In this document: positions 18,015-25,306 of the stretch, piece after piece
How the letters are laid out: the number at the start of each line of letters is the position of its first letter
Numbering within the stretch: the first letter of the stretch is position 1
IMG/VR virus record: IMGVR_UViG_3300022074_000082
Location: 1 to 47,226 of that record
DNA: 47,226 bases
Origin: a virus
Strand: one strand, 5' to 3'
Position numbers and translations under genes: made by a program
Notes under the pieces: generated by a model
What the model saw: the letters and a program-made list of their open reading frames with translations, nothing else
Told to the model about the DNA's origin: nothing
The model's database searches: none

Positions 18015-18817
18015 ATCTGTGTCTCCTTTGGGGTTAATAGTTTTAAATTATCTACGTCTTCTTGTCTCCTATACTTCAAATCGTCATGCAACTTGAGTAT
18101 CTTAATATCCTTGACATGTGATCGTAACTCTTTAGCAAATGCAAAAGACTTGGGTAGTGCATCAGGGTCAAGTGCGATTATTGCAGTAGAGAACTGTGAA
18201 AGGAACAGTTTGTGTGAATCCGATAATGATGTACCCAACACAGCTACCCCAACATATACATCACTGCCAATAACACCTGCACTGACACAATCCTCTACTA
18301 CTATTGCGATACTACCACAACCAAATGCATATGGCAAGTCCGAAGAACCATACCTTTTCCATTTAGGTAACTTTCGGTAGACTGACCTACCTGTAGCATC
18401 AACAATCCTGCCATTATCTTTGATAGGAAAGACAACTCTACTTTCTTTGACATCGTACAACAAGTCAAGTTTATCCACATCTAAGTCCCACAGTTCACAG
18501 AAAGTCATAACCTCTCTCCTGTAGCCATGTGGCACGATATACTCAGGCATTTCAAATGATGTCCCAACTTGGGACACTTGCTTGATGTCACGTATCTCCT
18601 CAACAGTCATGTGAACACGTGAACTCCCTCGTACATTACAAGATGCTTTGTAACAATTCCATAACAGAGAACCCATGTTGTTGGTAACTGTAAACGTCTT
18701 GTATGAATTACATGCAGGACAGTTCAGTCTTTTTGTTTCTCCATTACGTATGTCTAAGTCTTCAATATAAGTGTATACATTATACATGTTATTATAAGTA
18801 TCCTTCCTTGTCGGCAT
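18005..18817 (-). CDS. DNA primase with zinc ribbon and TOPRIM domain
   Basis: 270 aa. The N-terminal zinc ribbon is Cys33-x2-Cys36 and Cys55-x4-Cys60. A linker (about 70-95) follows. The catalytic region contains VVFPIKDNGRIVDATGR and a TOPRIM core with IAIVVEDCVSAGVIG (Glu) and ALDPDAL (Asp-x-Asp). It makes RNA primers for the helicase-polymerase machinery and resembles the primase half of T7 gp4. The linker contains an in-frame copy of the 15-bp repeat encoding SQVGT at residues 82-86 (18561-18575). A weak promoter-like TTGACA-17-TACAAG (18826-18854) lies just upstream. Confidence 0.92.
   Translation of the reverse strand: MPTRKDTYNNMYNVYTYIEDLDIRNGETKRLNCPACNSYKTFTVTNNMGSLLWNCYKASCNVRGSSRVHMTVEEIRDIKQVSQVGTSFEMPEYIVPHGYRREVMTFCELWDLDVDKLDLLYDVKESRVVFPIKDNGRIVDATGRSVYRKLPKWKRYGSSDLPYAFGCGSIAIVVEDCVSAGVIGSDVYVGVAVLGTSLSDSHKLFLSQFSTAIIALDPDALPKSFAFAKELRSHVKDIKILKLHDDLKYRRQEDVDNLKLLTPKETQIWN
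18561..18575 (-). repeat. 15-bp interspersed repeat, copy within primase gene
   Basis: Exact copy of GTCCCAACTTGGGAC (plus-strand reading). On the coding strand it is read in frame as SQVGT, in the linker between the zinc ribbon and TOPRIM domains. Confidence 0.95.
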
Positions 18818-19733
18818 TTAACATGCTTGTAGCACAGGTTTTTTCATCTGTCAAATTTCTACGTGCTTGTAATGCCAAGTTAGCACTTGTGAATGTATTT
18901 TTCATGTAAGGTTTAACAGATTGTGGGTTAGCATGTCCTGTGACAGACATAATATTACCCATAGATACACCTGCATCAACCATTTCAACTGTGCCTGTTC
19001 TACGTAAGTCACTTAATCGTAACTCATTAGATAGTCCTGCAGAGGTCATAACTTTCCTAGCTATGATTGGTAGTTTAGTGAGTGAATAAGGCTTGTATGA
19101 GCCTCTGAAGGGTCGTGGGCGAGGAACTACATACTTTTGAAACCCATAATCATCCTGTTGTTGTACTAACATTTCATGTAACTCATCCGATATAGGTAAA
19201 AATACTTCTGCTCTTCGCTTTGACTGTTGTATCTGCATACGTTTAGCATCTAGATCAAGATTAGACCACTCAAGAACTCTCATATCTCCAATACGTTGAC
19301 ACCATTCGTATGCCATCTGTGCAATCAAGCCAATGCTCCTTGTTTTAAAATCAGAGTAAGCAGTATCAAGAAACCTGATAACGTCATCTTTAGTCCAAAC
19401 AACTTTTCTGTGTGTAACGACACGTTTCTTTATATTACTAAATGGATTCATATTACAATGCTCCATGTTGATTCCGTAATTAAGCAACACCCTAATGACA
19501 GACATAAGATGATTAGCAAATGACACACCTCTCTCACACCATTTGTTGTAAGACAACTTGGCAAGTTTGGTGGTCAAGCTAGACAGTTTATAACTGCCTA
19601 ACTCTATGCCATCAACCACACTTGTAGAGCAAACTATACCTAAAAAATACTTATACTGTGCTTTAGTTTCTGCTCGTAAGTTATTGTATTCAAAGGATAT
19701 ATAATACTCTTTGAGTAATTCCTGAACTTTCAT
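18792..19733 (-). CDS. int: Tyrosine recombinase (integrase)
   Basis: 313 aa. An N-terminal SAM-like core-binding domain (about 1-105) precedes the catalytic domain. Visible catalytic residues are Arg147 (WCQRIGDMR), a probable beta-hairpin Lys172, Arg244 in LSDLRRTG, His267 in TGHANP, and the nucleophile Tyr276 in VKPYMKNT. The box II position that is normally His (HxLRRT) is Ser241 here. It would integrate the phage at a host attachment site. The start overlaps the DUF932 stop as TAATG. I found no obvious attP or tRNA fragment next to it. Confidence 0.93.
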   Translation of the reverse strand: MKVQELLKEYYISFEYNNLRAETKAQYKYFLGIVCSTSVVDGIELGSYKLSSLTTKLAKLSYNKWCERGVSFANHLMSVIRVLLNYGINMEHCNMNPFSNIKKRVVTHRKVVWTKDDVIRFLDTAYSDFKTRSIGLIAQMAYEWCQRIGDMRVLEWSNLDLDAKRMQIQQSKRRAEVFLPISDELHEMLVQQQDDYGFQKYVVPRPRPFRGSYKPYSLTKLPIIARKVMTSAGLSNELRLSDLRRTGTVEMVDAGVSMGNIMSVTGHANPQSVKPYMKNTFTSANLALQARRNLTDEKTCATSMLNADKEGYL

Positions 19734-20587
19734 TATGCCACCAATAGAGACTTAAATTGAGGTGAAGAAATCCACTTTGCTACCTCTTGTTCTCTCTTCC
19801 ACATGGTCTCTGCTTTTGTATCAAAGCCTGTATTACGTATGTTGAAACCATTTCTCTCATCTGCATACGATGAGTAATTAGTGAAGGCAGAGTACAGAGC
19901 ATAAACATTCTTACCTCGTCTAGATATCTCCTGACAAGCTAACTCGTACATCTTCTTAGCCATAGTCTCTGACTTGATTAGCTTACTCAAGAAATCTTTA
20001 CCATCTACTTTGAGTGGTATGTTTGCCCACTTCTGCATCATCTCACAACGTAAGTCAAAGTTACTCTTAGCTAACTTAACTTCTGCTATTAGTCTACCCA
20101 TAGTGAAGCCACTTGTATTCTTCATCTTGATAAGGTCAAACTCTCCACCAACTTGTCCATTGGAACAGTAGCTATCAATAGCACCAAAGTATACTTGGTT
20201 AGATGTTAAACCATCTATGCCATGCAGAGCAATGATTCTCTCATTGATTACTGTTTGGTGTTTAGCAGTTGTGATCGTATGCTTTACATTAGGTAACGTA
20301 ATGTCTAAGAATACAAAGGCATTGTTTCTTCCTGTCTTTATATTTACTTTTGCACCATCAAGGTCAACAGGGTGTCTATTCTCCTGTATAACTTTCTTGA
20401 TACCATTGAAGAAGTTCACGTGATTTACAGTTGAGAACTTATCTCCTACGATACCCAAGTATTCTCCTGTTACAGAGTTTCTTACGTATCTTTTACCTGT
20501 AAACTTAGTGTCCTCATACTTTACTTTAAAGTCTAGATTAGTGTCCTCTAATGTGAAGAGGTGTGGTATGTATGCATCTAATGGCAT
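19733..20587 (-). CDS. DUF932 family protein
   Basis: 284 aa. The pattern matches the DUF932 phage/plasmid family: YVRNSVTGEYLGIVGDKFSTVNH near the N-terminus, a central beta-rich section with HGIDGLTSN, and CSNGQV (about residue 143) followed by a helical end. The family function is unknown, but its members are often beside replication or recombination genes. Ribosome site AAAGGAG. The gene has its own promoter at 20644-20672, and a copy of the 15-bp repeat lies between promoter and start. Confidence 0.85.
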   Translation of the reverse strand: MPLDAYIPHLFTLEDTNLDFKVKYEDTKFTGKRYVRNSVTGEYLGIVGDKFSTVNHVNFFNGIKKVIQENRHPVDLDGAKVNIKTGRNNAFVFLDITLPNVKHTITTAKHQTVINERIIALHGIDGLTSNQVYFGAIDSYCSNGQVGGEFDLIKMKNTSGFTMGRLIAEVKLAKSNFDLRCEMMQKWANIPLKVDGKDFLSKLIKSETMAKKMYELACQEISRRGKNVYALYSAFTNYSSYADERNGFNIRNTGFDTKAETMWKREQEVAKWISSPQFKSLLVA

Positions 20588-20609
20588 GTTAGTCTCCTTT
20601 CAAAAATAT

Positions 20610-20624
20610 GTCCCAACTTGGGAC
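20610..20624 (-). repeat. 15-bp interspersed repeat, before DUF932 gene
   Basis: Exact GTCCCAACTTGGGAC, 22 nt upstream of the start at 20587 and about 13 nt downstream of the predicted transcription start of the 20644-20672 promoter. This is an operator-like position. Confidence 0.95.
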
Positions 20625-20643
20625 TTTGGTTAAGTGATACTTG

Positions 20644-20672
20644 CTTATATAAGATTTATTTAGAAATGTCAA
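20644..20672 (-). promoter_or_regulatory. Sigma-70-type promoter for the DUF932-integrase-primase genes
   Basis: Minus strand: TTGACA (20672-20667), 17-bp spacer, TATAAG (20649-20644). The -35 overlaps the last codons of the 45-aa basic protein gene. A leader of about 50 nt contains the 15-bp repeat. Confidence 0.7.
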
Positions 20673-20793
20673 CTCGTCTCTGTTTGTTCTTTCTATTGTA
20701 TGAACCTTTACCTTTTTTAGGTGGTACGATTTGTTTTCTCTTCCTTGTATAAGCAAGTAGTCGTGCTATTGGATTAATACTTTTTATCTTCAT
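20656..20793 (-). CDS. Small basic phage protein (45 aa)
   Basis: 45 aa with a net charge of about +14. It contains NPIARLLAYTRKRKQ and KKGKGSYNRK. Short basic proteins with an N-P-x-A-R start are common in phages; the function is unknown and nucleic acid binding is likely. Its ATG overlaps the stop of the next gene upstream (ATGA-type coupling), which supports the call. Confidence 0.75.
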   Translation of the reverse strand: MKIKSINPIARLLAYTRKRKQIVPPKKGKGSYNRKNKQRRVDISK

Positions 20794-20924
20794 GATACCT
20801 TAATTGCTATGTAAACACATAATGCTATGATTAGCAACTTACCATAGTCAAGGTCAAACTTTGTACCCTCGCCATAGTTCTTGTGATACTCTATATTAAA
20901 AAAGTCTGTTATTCTATGCCACAT
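20790..20924 (-). CDS. Small membrane protein (44 aa)
   Basis: 44 aa preceded by AAAGGAGATATAA. A polar N-terminal part (MWHRITDFFNIEYHKNYGEG) is followed by one hydrophobic segment near the end (LLIIALCVYIAI). It is a single-pass protein of unknown function, coupled to the neighbour on its 3' side by an ATGA overlap. Confidence 0.7.
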   Translation of the reverse strand: MWHRITDFFNIEYHKNYGEGTKFDLDYGKLLIIALCVYIAIKVS

Positions 20925-20925
20925 T

Positions 20926-21096
20926 TTATATCTCCTTTATCTCATCTTCTAAAAAAACTTCTCCTACATCTAGAGTATACCAATTTTCTCCACTCCACCT
21001 TTTTCTTTTCACTATCTTACCTTCAGCTATTGAAACAAGGTTTCCTTGAATATACTCTGCTCCTTGAACTTCAGTTCCTAATGAGTATTTATACAT
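20926..21096 (-). CDS. Small hypothetical protein (56 aa)
   Basis: 56 aa. Its ATG overlaps the stop of the membrane protein gene upstream (TGATG). The sequence resembles a small beta-barrel (LGTEVQGAEYIQGNLVSIAE ... RWSGENWYTLDVGEV) with an acidic end. Function unknown; the end of the gene supplies the ribosome site of the next one. Confidence 0.65.
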   Translation of the reverse strand: MYKYSLGTEVQGAEYIQGNLVSIAEGKIVKRKRWSGENWYTLDVGEVFLEDEIKEI

Positions 21097-21452
21097 CATT
21101 CATGTTCTCCTCCTATATCGTTATCATCATACTTAATTCTCTTGCCTTTGTAATACATATATCTACTTCTGCTTGGTGTGTGATAGCCTTTCTTTATAAA
21201 GAATTTAGGCTTTCTCTTTGCAGTTTCAAACGTAGCTACAGTTATAGCTATAGCACCTAATAAAAATATGTGAGCAACTGCAGTTATACCAAACATCCAC
21301 ATACTACTAAAGTACATAGAGAATACTATGCACCACATCCATGCTAACACTTGCATAACCATATGCCTAGTGTTCAAGTCAGGTATGTGTCGCAATGGAT
21401 TACGTTCATGGTTCATTACAGATTGCCATGTATCATATACTACCTTAGTCAT
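21096..21452 (-). CDS. Two-pass membrane protein
   Basis: 118 aa from the ATG at 21452, which overlaps the previous stop as TAATG and has GGGAGA upstream. Two adjacent hydrophobic segments (about residues 32-50 and 52-73) are followed by a basic cytoplasmic-type tail rich in Lys, Arg and Tyr. No family recognised. It belongs to a run of small membrane proteins. Confidence 0.65.
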   Translation of the reverse strand: MTKVVYDTWQSVMNHERNPLRHIPDLNTRHMVMQVLAWMWCIVFSMYFSSMWMFGITAVAHIFLLGAIAITVATFETAKRKPKFFIKKGYHTPSRSRYMYYKGKRIKYDDNDIGGEHE

Positions 21453-21658
21453 TATAGATTCTCCCATATATCTGTTATCGCTACAAAGAAACCATAGGCA
21501 TATACCAATACAATAACTGTCTTCAACACCTTATTTATTTGGTCATCTGCCATGTACACCCAATCGTGATACTTCCTAGGTGTAGTCGTACCATATGCTT
21601 TCAATCCTAAGTAATCAAAGTTCCAAGCATCTCGCCTTGTATCTTTCTTCTTAGTCAT
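21452..21658 (-). CDS. Small single-pass membrane protein (68 aa)
   Basis: 68 aa. A basic N-terminus (MTKKKDTRRDAW) precedes one transmembrane helix near the C-terminus (VLKTVIVLVYAYGFFVAI). The start lies inside the 3' end of the next gene upstream. Function unknown. Confidence 0.6.
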   Translation of the reverse strand: MTKKKDTRRDAWNFDYLGLKAYGTTTPRKYHDWVYMADDQINKVLKTVIVLVYAYGFFVAITDIWENL

Positions 21659-21812
21659 AGCTTTCCCTTTCTAAAACAACTAAACCTAAAACTCTATCTA
21701 ATTGTTTAACATCTTCTTTGTTACCTTTGCTTACTGAATCTGCAATCATGTTTTGTAAAACATCTACAGTTATATCTAGAAACAATTTATCGTATCCACG
21801 TTTAATTTTCAT
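21651..21812 (-). CDS. Small hypothetical protein (53 aa)
   Basis: 53 aa, helical (KLFLDITVDVLQNMIADSV ... KQLDRVLGLVVLERE). The start overlaps the upstream stop as ATGA and the end overlaps the following gene by 8 bp. No family recognised. Confidence 0.6.
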   Translation of the reverse strand: MKIKRGYDKLFLDITVDVLQNMIADSVSKGNKEDVKQLDRVLGLVVLERESYD

Positions 21813-22009
21813 TGTGAAGTCTCCTTTGCATCAGGACTTATAAACAAGAACCCACCATAGTTACCCTCTTCATCTGCAGATACTTCAATCGTAACAGGTG
21901 CATAGTTAGGTGCTTTCAATAAGAATTTAGGGAAGCCATCTTCTCCCTCTCCTAAATATTTGTTTATAGAAAAACCTTCTAGTTGTTTGTAATATTCATT
22001 CATGTCCAT
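21809..22009 (-). CDS. Small hypothetical protein (66 aa)
   Basis: 66 aa. The start overlaps the methyltransferase stop as TAATG, with AAGGAGA before it. The sequence is probably a small beta-rich fold (FPKFLLKAPNYAPVTIEVSA). Possibly coupled to the methyltransferase; function unknown. Confidence 0.6.
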   Translation of the reverse strand: MDMNEYYKQLEGFSINKYLGEGEDGFPKFLLKAPNYAPVTIEVSADEEGNYGGFLFISPDAKETSQ

Positions 22010-23217
22010 TATACCATCTCCTTATTGTTGTTATACATTTCATGCCACTCATCTGACTGTATGCCCTTGAGTATATGAGCAATCACATCTACTGTCCAAC
22101 CATTACCAATCATCTTGTATCGTTGTGTCTTTGATACACCCTCTGTGTAATTATCAGGTAGTGTCTGCAATCTCTCACACTCAATAGGTGTTAGCTTTCT
22201 CCATGTCATACCTTCTACCACAACATTATCTTTTTGTACAGTCGTAAGACAATTAGTTTTATCATCATCACGTATCTCTACTTGTGGTGTTAGTGGTAAA
22301 TCCATTTGGTAATCTTTACGTACACCCTCTGCATCTAGCCTACGATTAACAATGCGACCACCCTTGGCAGAATACGTAGCTACCTTTGGTTCTCTATTGC
22401 CACCTTGCATAGTCAATAGTGTAGGTGCTTTACCATTCATGTGATACACTTGCTTTGTTGCTCTGTAATTGTAGTGTGCATACTCTTCTGCATCTCCTAC
22501 AGGTATCAGTCTATCAACAAGTGTCATACCATTATTACCTGCTCCCTTGTGCATTGTAGCAGTAGTACACAGAGACTTTTGATATGGGTGTTTGTGATGT
22601 CTAGCATTACGTTCATTGATTGGTACAGGTGGTTCTCCATGATCCTCTTGTAGTATATCTCGTAACACTAAACCTAAATCTTCCATAGGTGGTATTGGTA
22701 TCTGCATATACTTACCACTACATAATGGGTCATTCATTCTTTTACCAAACCAATAGTTTCTCCACCTGTTCTGTGCAGATTTAACACTAGAGTTAAGTAA
22801 CTGTGGGGGGAATCCCATATGCTCTGTGATTACATCTTCAAACTCTTTCTTCATTCTAACATTCTCAAGTAGCACGTACTCAGGTTTTAAGTCATTCATA
22901 ACATTTATAAACTCAAAGAATAACTTGGAACGTGGGTCATCAAATGCCAACTGATCTCCTGCAAAAGAAAATCCCTGACAAGGTGAGCCACCGAGAAGTA
23001 GGGTTATGGGTTCAGAGTTGTATGGGGTACGTGTAGCATACCAATCTTTTAACTTTGTAACATCTCCTAACTGTATTGTATTAGGAAAATTCTTTTGTGT
23101 TATCTCCATGGCATACTTGTCAATCTCACAAGCATAGTATCTATGGACAGGTATGTTAGCACGTTGTAAGGCTAACTGCCCACAACTCATGCCATCAAAT
23201 AAACTTAGTACATTCAT
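22009..23217 (-). CDS. DNA (cytosine-5) methyltransferase
   Basis: 402 aa. Motif I is LSLFDGMSCGQLAL (SAM binding, residues 4-17). Motif IV is GGSPCQGFSF with catalytic Cys80. Motif VI is LLENVR, motif VIII is QNRWRNYW, and motif X is GNGWTVDVIAH near the C-terminus. Motif IX and a short target-recognition region lie between about residues 200 and 350. It methylates C5 of cytosine in an unknown target. No cognate restriction enzyme is seen, so it is an orphan enzyme, probably protecting phage DNA or modulating expression. Confidence 0.95.
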   Translation of the reverse strand: MNVLSLFDGMSCGQLALQRANIPVHRYYACEIDKYAMEITQKNFPNTIQLGDVTKLKDWYATRTPYNSEPITLLLGGSPCQGFSFAGDQLAFDDPRSKLFFEFINVMNDLKPEYVLLENVRMKKEFEDVITEHMGFPPQLLNSSVKSAQNRWRNYWFGKRMNDPLCSGKYMQIPIPPMEDLGLVLRDILQEDHGEPPVPINERNARHHKHPYQKSLCTTATMHKGAGNNGMTLVDRLIPVGDAEEYAHYNYRATKQVYHMNGKAPTLLTMQGGNREPKVATYSAKGGRIVNRRLDAEGVRKDYQMDLPLTPQVEIRDDDKTNCLTTVQKDNVVVEGMTWRKLTPIECERLQTLPDNYTEGVSKTQRYKMIGNGWTVDVIAHILKGIQSDEWHEMYNNNKEMV

Positions 23218-23218
23218 A

Positions 23219-23305
23219 TTAGACTCCTATGTAGCATGAAAAGAATAATGCAATTATTCCTGTCACAATTAAAATTAATATTCTATCGTTATCATTAGGT
23301 AACAT
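23219..23305 (-). CDS. Very small membrane protein (28 aa)
   Basis: 28 aa: a short polar start (MLPNDNDR) followed by one hydrophobic segment (ILILIVTGIIALFFSCYIGV). It has a strong ribosome site (AAAGGAGATTAAA) and its stop is directly before the methyltransferase ATG (TAATATG). A copy of the 15-bp repeat ends 13 nt before its start. Confidence 0.6.
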   Translation of the reverse strand: MLPNDNDRILILIVTGIIALFFSCYIGV

Positions 23306-23318
23306 TTTAATCTCCTTT

Positions 23319-23333
23319 GTCCCAACTTGGGAC
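23319..23333 (-). repeat. 15-bp interspersed repeat, before 28-aa gene and methyltransferase
   Basis: Exact GTCCCAACTTGGGAC in a 34-bp gap, directly 5' of the AAAGGAG ribosome site. A TATAAC/TATAAG pair lies 6-15 bp upstream on the minus strand, with a weak -35 (CTAACA), so the copy could also overlap a transcription start. Confidence 0.95.
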
Positions 23334-23339
23334 TTATAG

Positions 23340-23444
23340 TTATAAACAATTACAAAACGTGTTAGTTATCGCCATCGCCATGATGTATGTAATATATAAC
23401 ACAATTACACCACCAAAGCAAATGGCGAATACTTTATATAGCAT
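23340..23444 (-). CDS. Very small membrane protein (34 aa)
   Basis: 34 aa, mostly one hydrophobic helix (VFAICFGGVIVLYITYIMAMAI) with two C-terminal Cys. The start overlaps the end of the 255-aa gene. No clear ribosome site, so confidence is moderate. Confidence 0.45.
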   Translation of the reverse strand: MLYKVFAICFGGVIVLYITYIMAMAITNTFCNCL

Positions 23445-24201
23445 CTATGTAAACACGTAGATGTGTAGACTGATCTATTGATTGACCCCAATACGTAGCA
23501 CCTGTACCCTTGAGTTCAGGCTTGATGTGTTGTCCACGTACTCTCATAGTGTATGACTCGTTATTAAGATATACTTTCATACCTCTTGTTAGCTTCTTGC
23601 CATACTCATCATTAGGTATCTCAGAGAATACATATCTGTGTCCTTTAGTATTAGCATTATCATAGTATAACTTTCTCCAATACTCTACGTGTTTACTTTC
23701 TCTATGTGCAAGATTTTCTGCTTGTTCTAGCAGTTCATCTCTCTCCTTGAGCATACCTTGTAGGTTCTCAACCTTAGTTGTGAGTCCAAGCAACCTATCC
23801 TCTTGCTCTTGTAAGTTCTTCTTATATATCTTGTCATTGTTTTCAATGATGTCATCAGTCTTCTTCAAGTCTTCTTTTAACTCCTTGATTCGCATAACTC
23901 TACCTCTATCTTGGTCTTTAACTTTAGCAGATGAAGTTTCTACTTGACCTTGTAACCTCTCAATCTTAGCAACTAAGTCTTTAGTTCTACCCATATGCTC
24001 TGACCTGTCAAGCATCTCCTCTTGCTCACACAACTTAGCAAATGCCCTGACCATATGTTGAAAGTCCATATGTGATATAGGTATGTGCTTATCTTCTGCT
24101 TCTGAATAGTATGTCTTGTAGTTTAAGTCATACATATCACTTGCTAATTTACCTGTGCTAGTTGTTGCTCCTAGCATTTGTACTACTCTGTGTATCTTCA
24201 T
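23434..24201 (-). CDS. Coiled-coil protein, unknown function
   Basis: 255 aa. Residues about 60-170 are a long coiled coil (repeated Leu/Ile/Val heptads with Glu, Lys, Gln). The N-terminal 60 residues look folded, and the C-terminal 80 residues resemble a small beta domain (HRYVFSEIPNDEYGKKLTRGMKVYLN begins it). It may be a scaffold-like interaction protein. No family recognised. The start overlaps the previous stop at 24201. Confidence 0.65.
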   Translation of the reverse strand: MKIHRVVQMLGATTSTGKLASDMYDLNYKTYYSEAEDKHIPISHMDFQHMVRAFAKLCEQEEMLDRSEHMGRTKDLVAKIERLQGQVETSSAKVKDQDRGRVMRIKELKEDLKKTDDIIENNDKIYKKNLQEQEDRLLGLTTKVENLQGMLKERDELLEQAENLAHRESKHVEYWRKLYYDNANTKGHRYVFSEIPNDEYGKKLTRGMKVYLNNESYTMRVRGQHIKPELKGTGATYWGQSIDQSTHLRVYIDAI

Positions 24202-24374
24202 TATACTAACTCCTTACCTTGAACATAGTTGTTATCTTTTTCTATTATGTGTGGTGCAGATTGCATGAAGAAGTCTACCATGTCTACTGCTTCCTGTTCT
24301 GACTCTGCTTCTACTGAATAGTAGAGGTAGCCATTCATACCTTCAATGTGTATTTTAAAAAAGTATTCTTTCAT
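24201..24374 (-). CDS. Small hypothetical protein (57 aa)
   Basis: 57 aa from the ATG at 24374, preceded by GGAGACGAAT. A longer frame to 24437 exists, but it would read through a 15-bp repeat and has no ribosome site, so it was not used. The beta-alpha pattern (YFFKIHIEGMNGYLYYSVEAES) ends in an acidic helix. Function unknown. Confidence 0.65.
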   Translation of the reverse strand: MKEYFFKIHIEGMNGYLYYSVEAESEQEAVDMVDFFMQSAPHIIEKDNNYVQGKELV

Positions 24375-24392
24375 ATTCGTCTCCTGTGTTGT

Positions 24393-24407
24393 GTCCCAAC
24401 TTGGGAC
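24393..24407 (-). repeat. 15-bp interspersed repeat, before 57-aa gene
   Basis: Exact GTCCCAACTTGGGAC in a 37-bp gap between genes, ending 18 nt before the start at 24374 and just 5' of the ribosome site. Confidence 0.95.
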
Positions 24408-24411
24408 ATGG

Positions 24412-24813
24412 TTAAATGTAAACTTTGGGGTTACCATTTGAGGAATCCATGTTAATCATACCTACCCAATCACTTGGAATGTAATTCCATTCTTTAGGTT
24501 TGTATTGGTTATCACTCATGCCTTGATGCATGAAGTAGTCATCTGTATAGGGGTTATACTTTACTCTATCCCAATCGTCAAGATATACCATACGTGATGG
24601 CTCTTCCCTTGACTCTGATATATAACCTACTGCAAAAGCATGAACATTCTTCTTGCCCTCTTGTCGCACTCGCTTTTGTCCACCCTTACGGACAACAAAC
24701 TTAGCATCTTCAAGAACAACCCATGACTTATGATCTTTTACTAAACCACTCTTGCAATCTTGTATGCTCCAACAGTTTCTATGTAAGTTCCAATAGACTC
24801 TAACCTTTTGCAT
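24412..24813 (-). CDS. Hypothetical Trp-rich protein
   Basis: 133 aa with ribosome site GGAGAGG. The beginning (VRVYWNLHRNCWSIQD) and the basic middle (RKGGQKRVRQEGKKN) precede a Tyr/Trp-rich end. Similar starts occur in phage proteins that I know only as hypothetical. Its start lies inside the end of the 46-aa gene. Confidence 0.6.
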   Translation of the reverse strand: MQKVRVYWNLHRNCWSIQDCKSGLVKDHKSWVVLEDAKFVVRKGGQKRVRQEGKKNVHAFAVGYISESREEPSRMVYLDDWDRVKYNPYTDDYFMHQGMSDNQYKPKEWNYIPSDWVGMINMDSSNGNPKVYI

Positions 24814-24940
24814 AAAACCTCTCCTGATGTTGTTGTTTAATTTTACGTTGCATCTTCCTGTTAAACTTCCACATATTTTTATTCTTAGTATTAGGCTTTT
24901 TCCTAACAGGTATCTTTTGAAATGTGTCTTGACTATTCAT
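24800..24940 (-). CDS. Small basic protein (46 aa)
   Basis: 46 aa, rich in Lys, Arg and Asn (KIPVRKKPNTKNKNMWKFNR). A GGAGATTACAA ribosome site lies in the end of the previous gene, with which it overlaps by 8 bp. Likely nucleic acid binding; unknown. Confidence 0.6.
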   Translation of the reverse strand: MNSQDTFQKIPVRKKPNTKNKNMWKFNRKMQRKIKQQHQERFYAKG

Positions 24941-25088
24941 TTGTAATCTCCTCAATAATTACGTCATTATAACCTCTAGCTTTCCAATCGTCTGCATCTC
25001 GCTTGGCATCATTGTAGCTCTTGTAGTAATCATCGTTACCACCTACCCAAACTATGTATCTCCAACCATTTGCATAATCTGTATCCAT
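24933..25088 (-). CDS. Small acidic protein (51 aa)
   Basis: 51 aa, acidic and aromatic. The pattern WRYIVWVGGNDDYYKSYNDA followed by DADDWKARGY-NDVIIEE looks like a compact beta-alpha-beta fold. Overlaps the next gene by 8 bp. Function unknown. Confidence 0.6.
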   Translation of the reverse strand: MDTDYANGWRYIVWVGGNDDYYKSYNDAKRDADDWKARGYNDVIIEEITNE

Positions 25089-25092
25089 AATA

Positions 25093-25269
25093 TTACTCCT
25101 CTGTAAAGAATGCTTGTTTATATCTTATAGTGCCTTCCACAATAGCTATAGCTTCATTAAGTCTTTTCAAGTTATACTTGTTCTTTATGTGTATAGGCAC
25201 TTGTGGATTAGTCTCCAAACTATTTTTAGTTTGTAACAATAATGATAACAGTTCTCTATTCTTTTCCAT
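25093..25269 (-). CDS. Small helical protein (58 aa)
   Basis: 58 aa, helical, starting with MEKNRELLSLLLQTKNSLE. It is preceded by AAGGAG immediately after a copy of the 15-bp repeat. No family recognised. Confidence 0.6.
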   Translation of the reverse strand: MEKNRELLSLLLQTKNSLETNPQVPIHIKNKYNLKRLNEAIAIVEGTIRYKQAFFTEE

Positions 25270-25281
25270 TTGATACTCCTT

Positions 25282-25296
25282 GTCCCAACTTGGGAC
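25282..25296 (-). repeat. 15-bp interspersed repeat, before 58-aa gene
   Basis: Exact GTCCCAACTTGGGAC in a 37-bp gap, ending 12 nt before the start at 25269 and abutting the AAGGAG ribosome site. Confidence 0.95.
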
Positions 25297-25306
25297 ATTG
25301 TTAATG

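Noticed and set aside
24375-24437. N-terminal extension of the 57-aa gene
   Set aside because: It reads through a copy of the 15-bp repeat and the previous gene's end, and a good ribosome site precedes the inner ATG at 24374.
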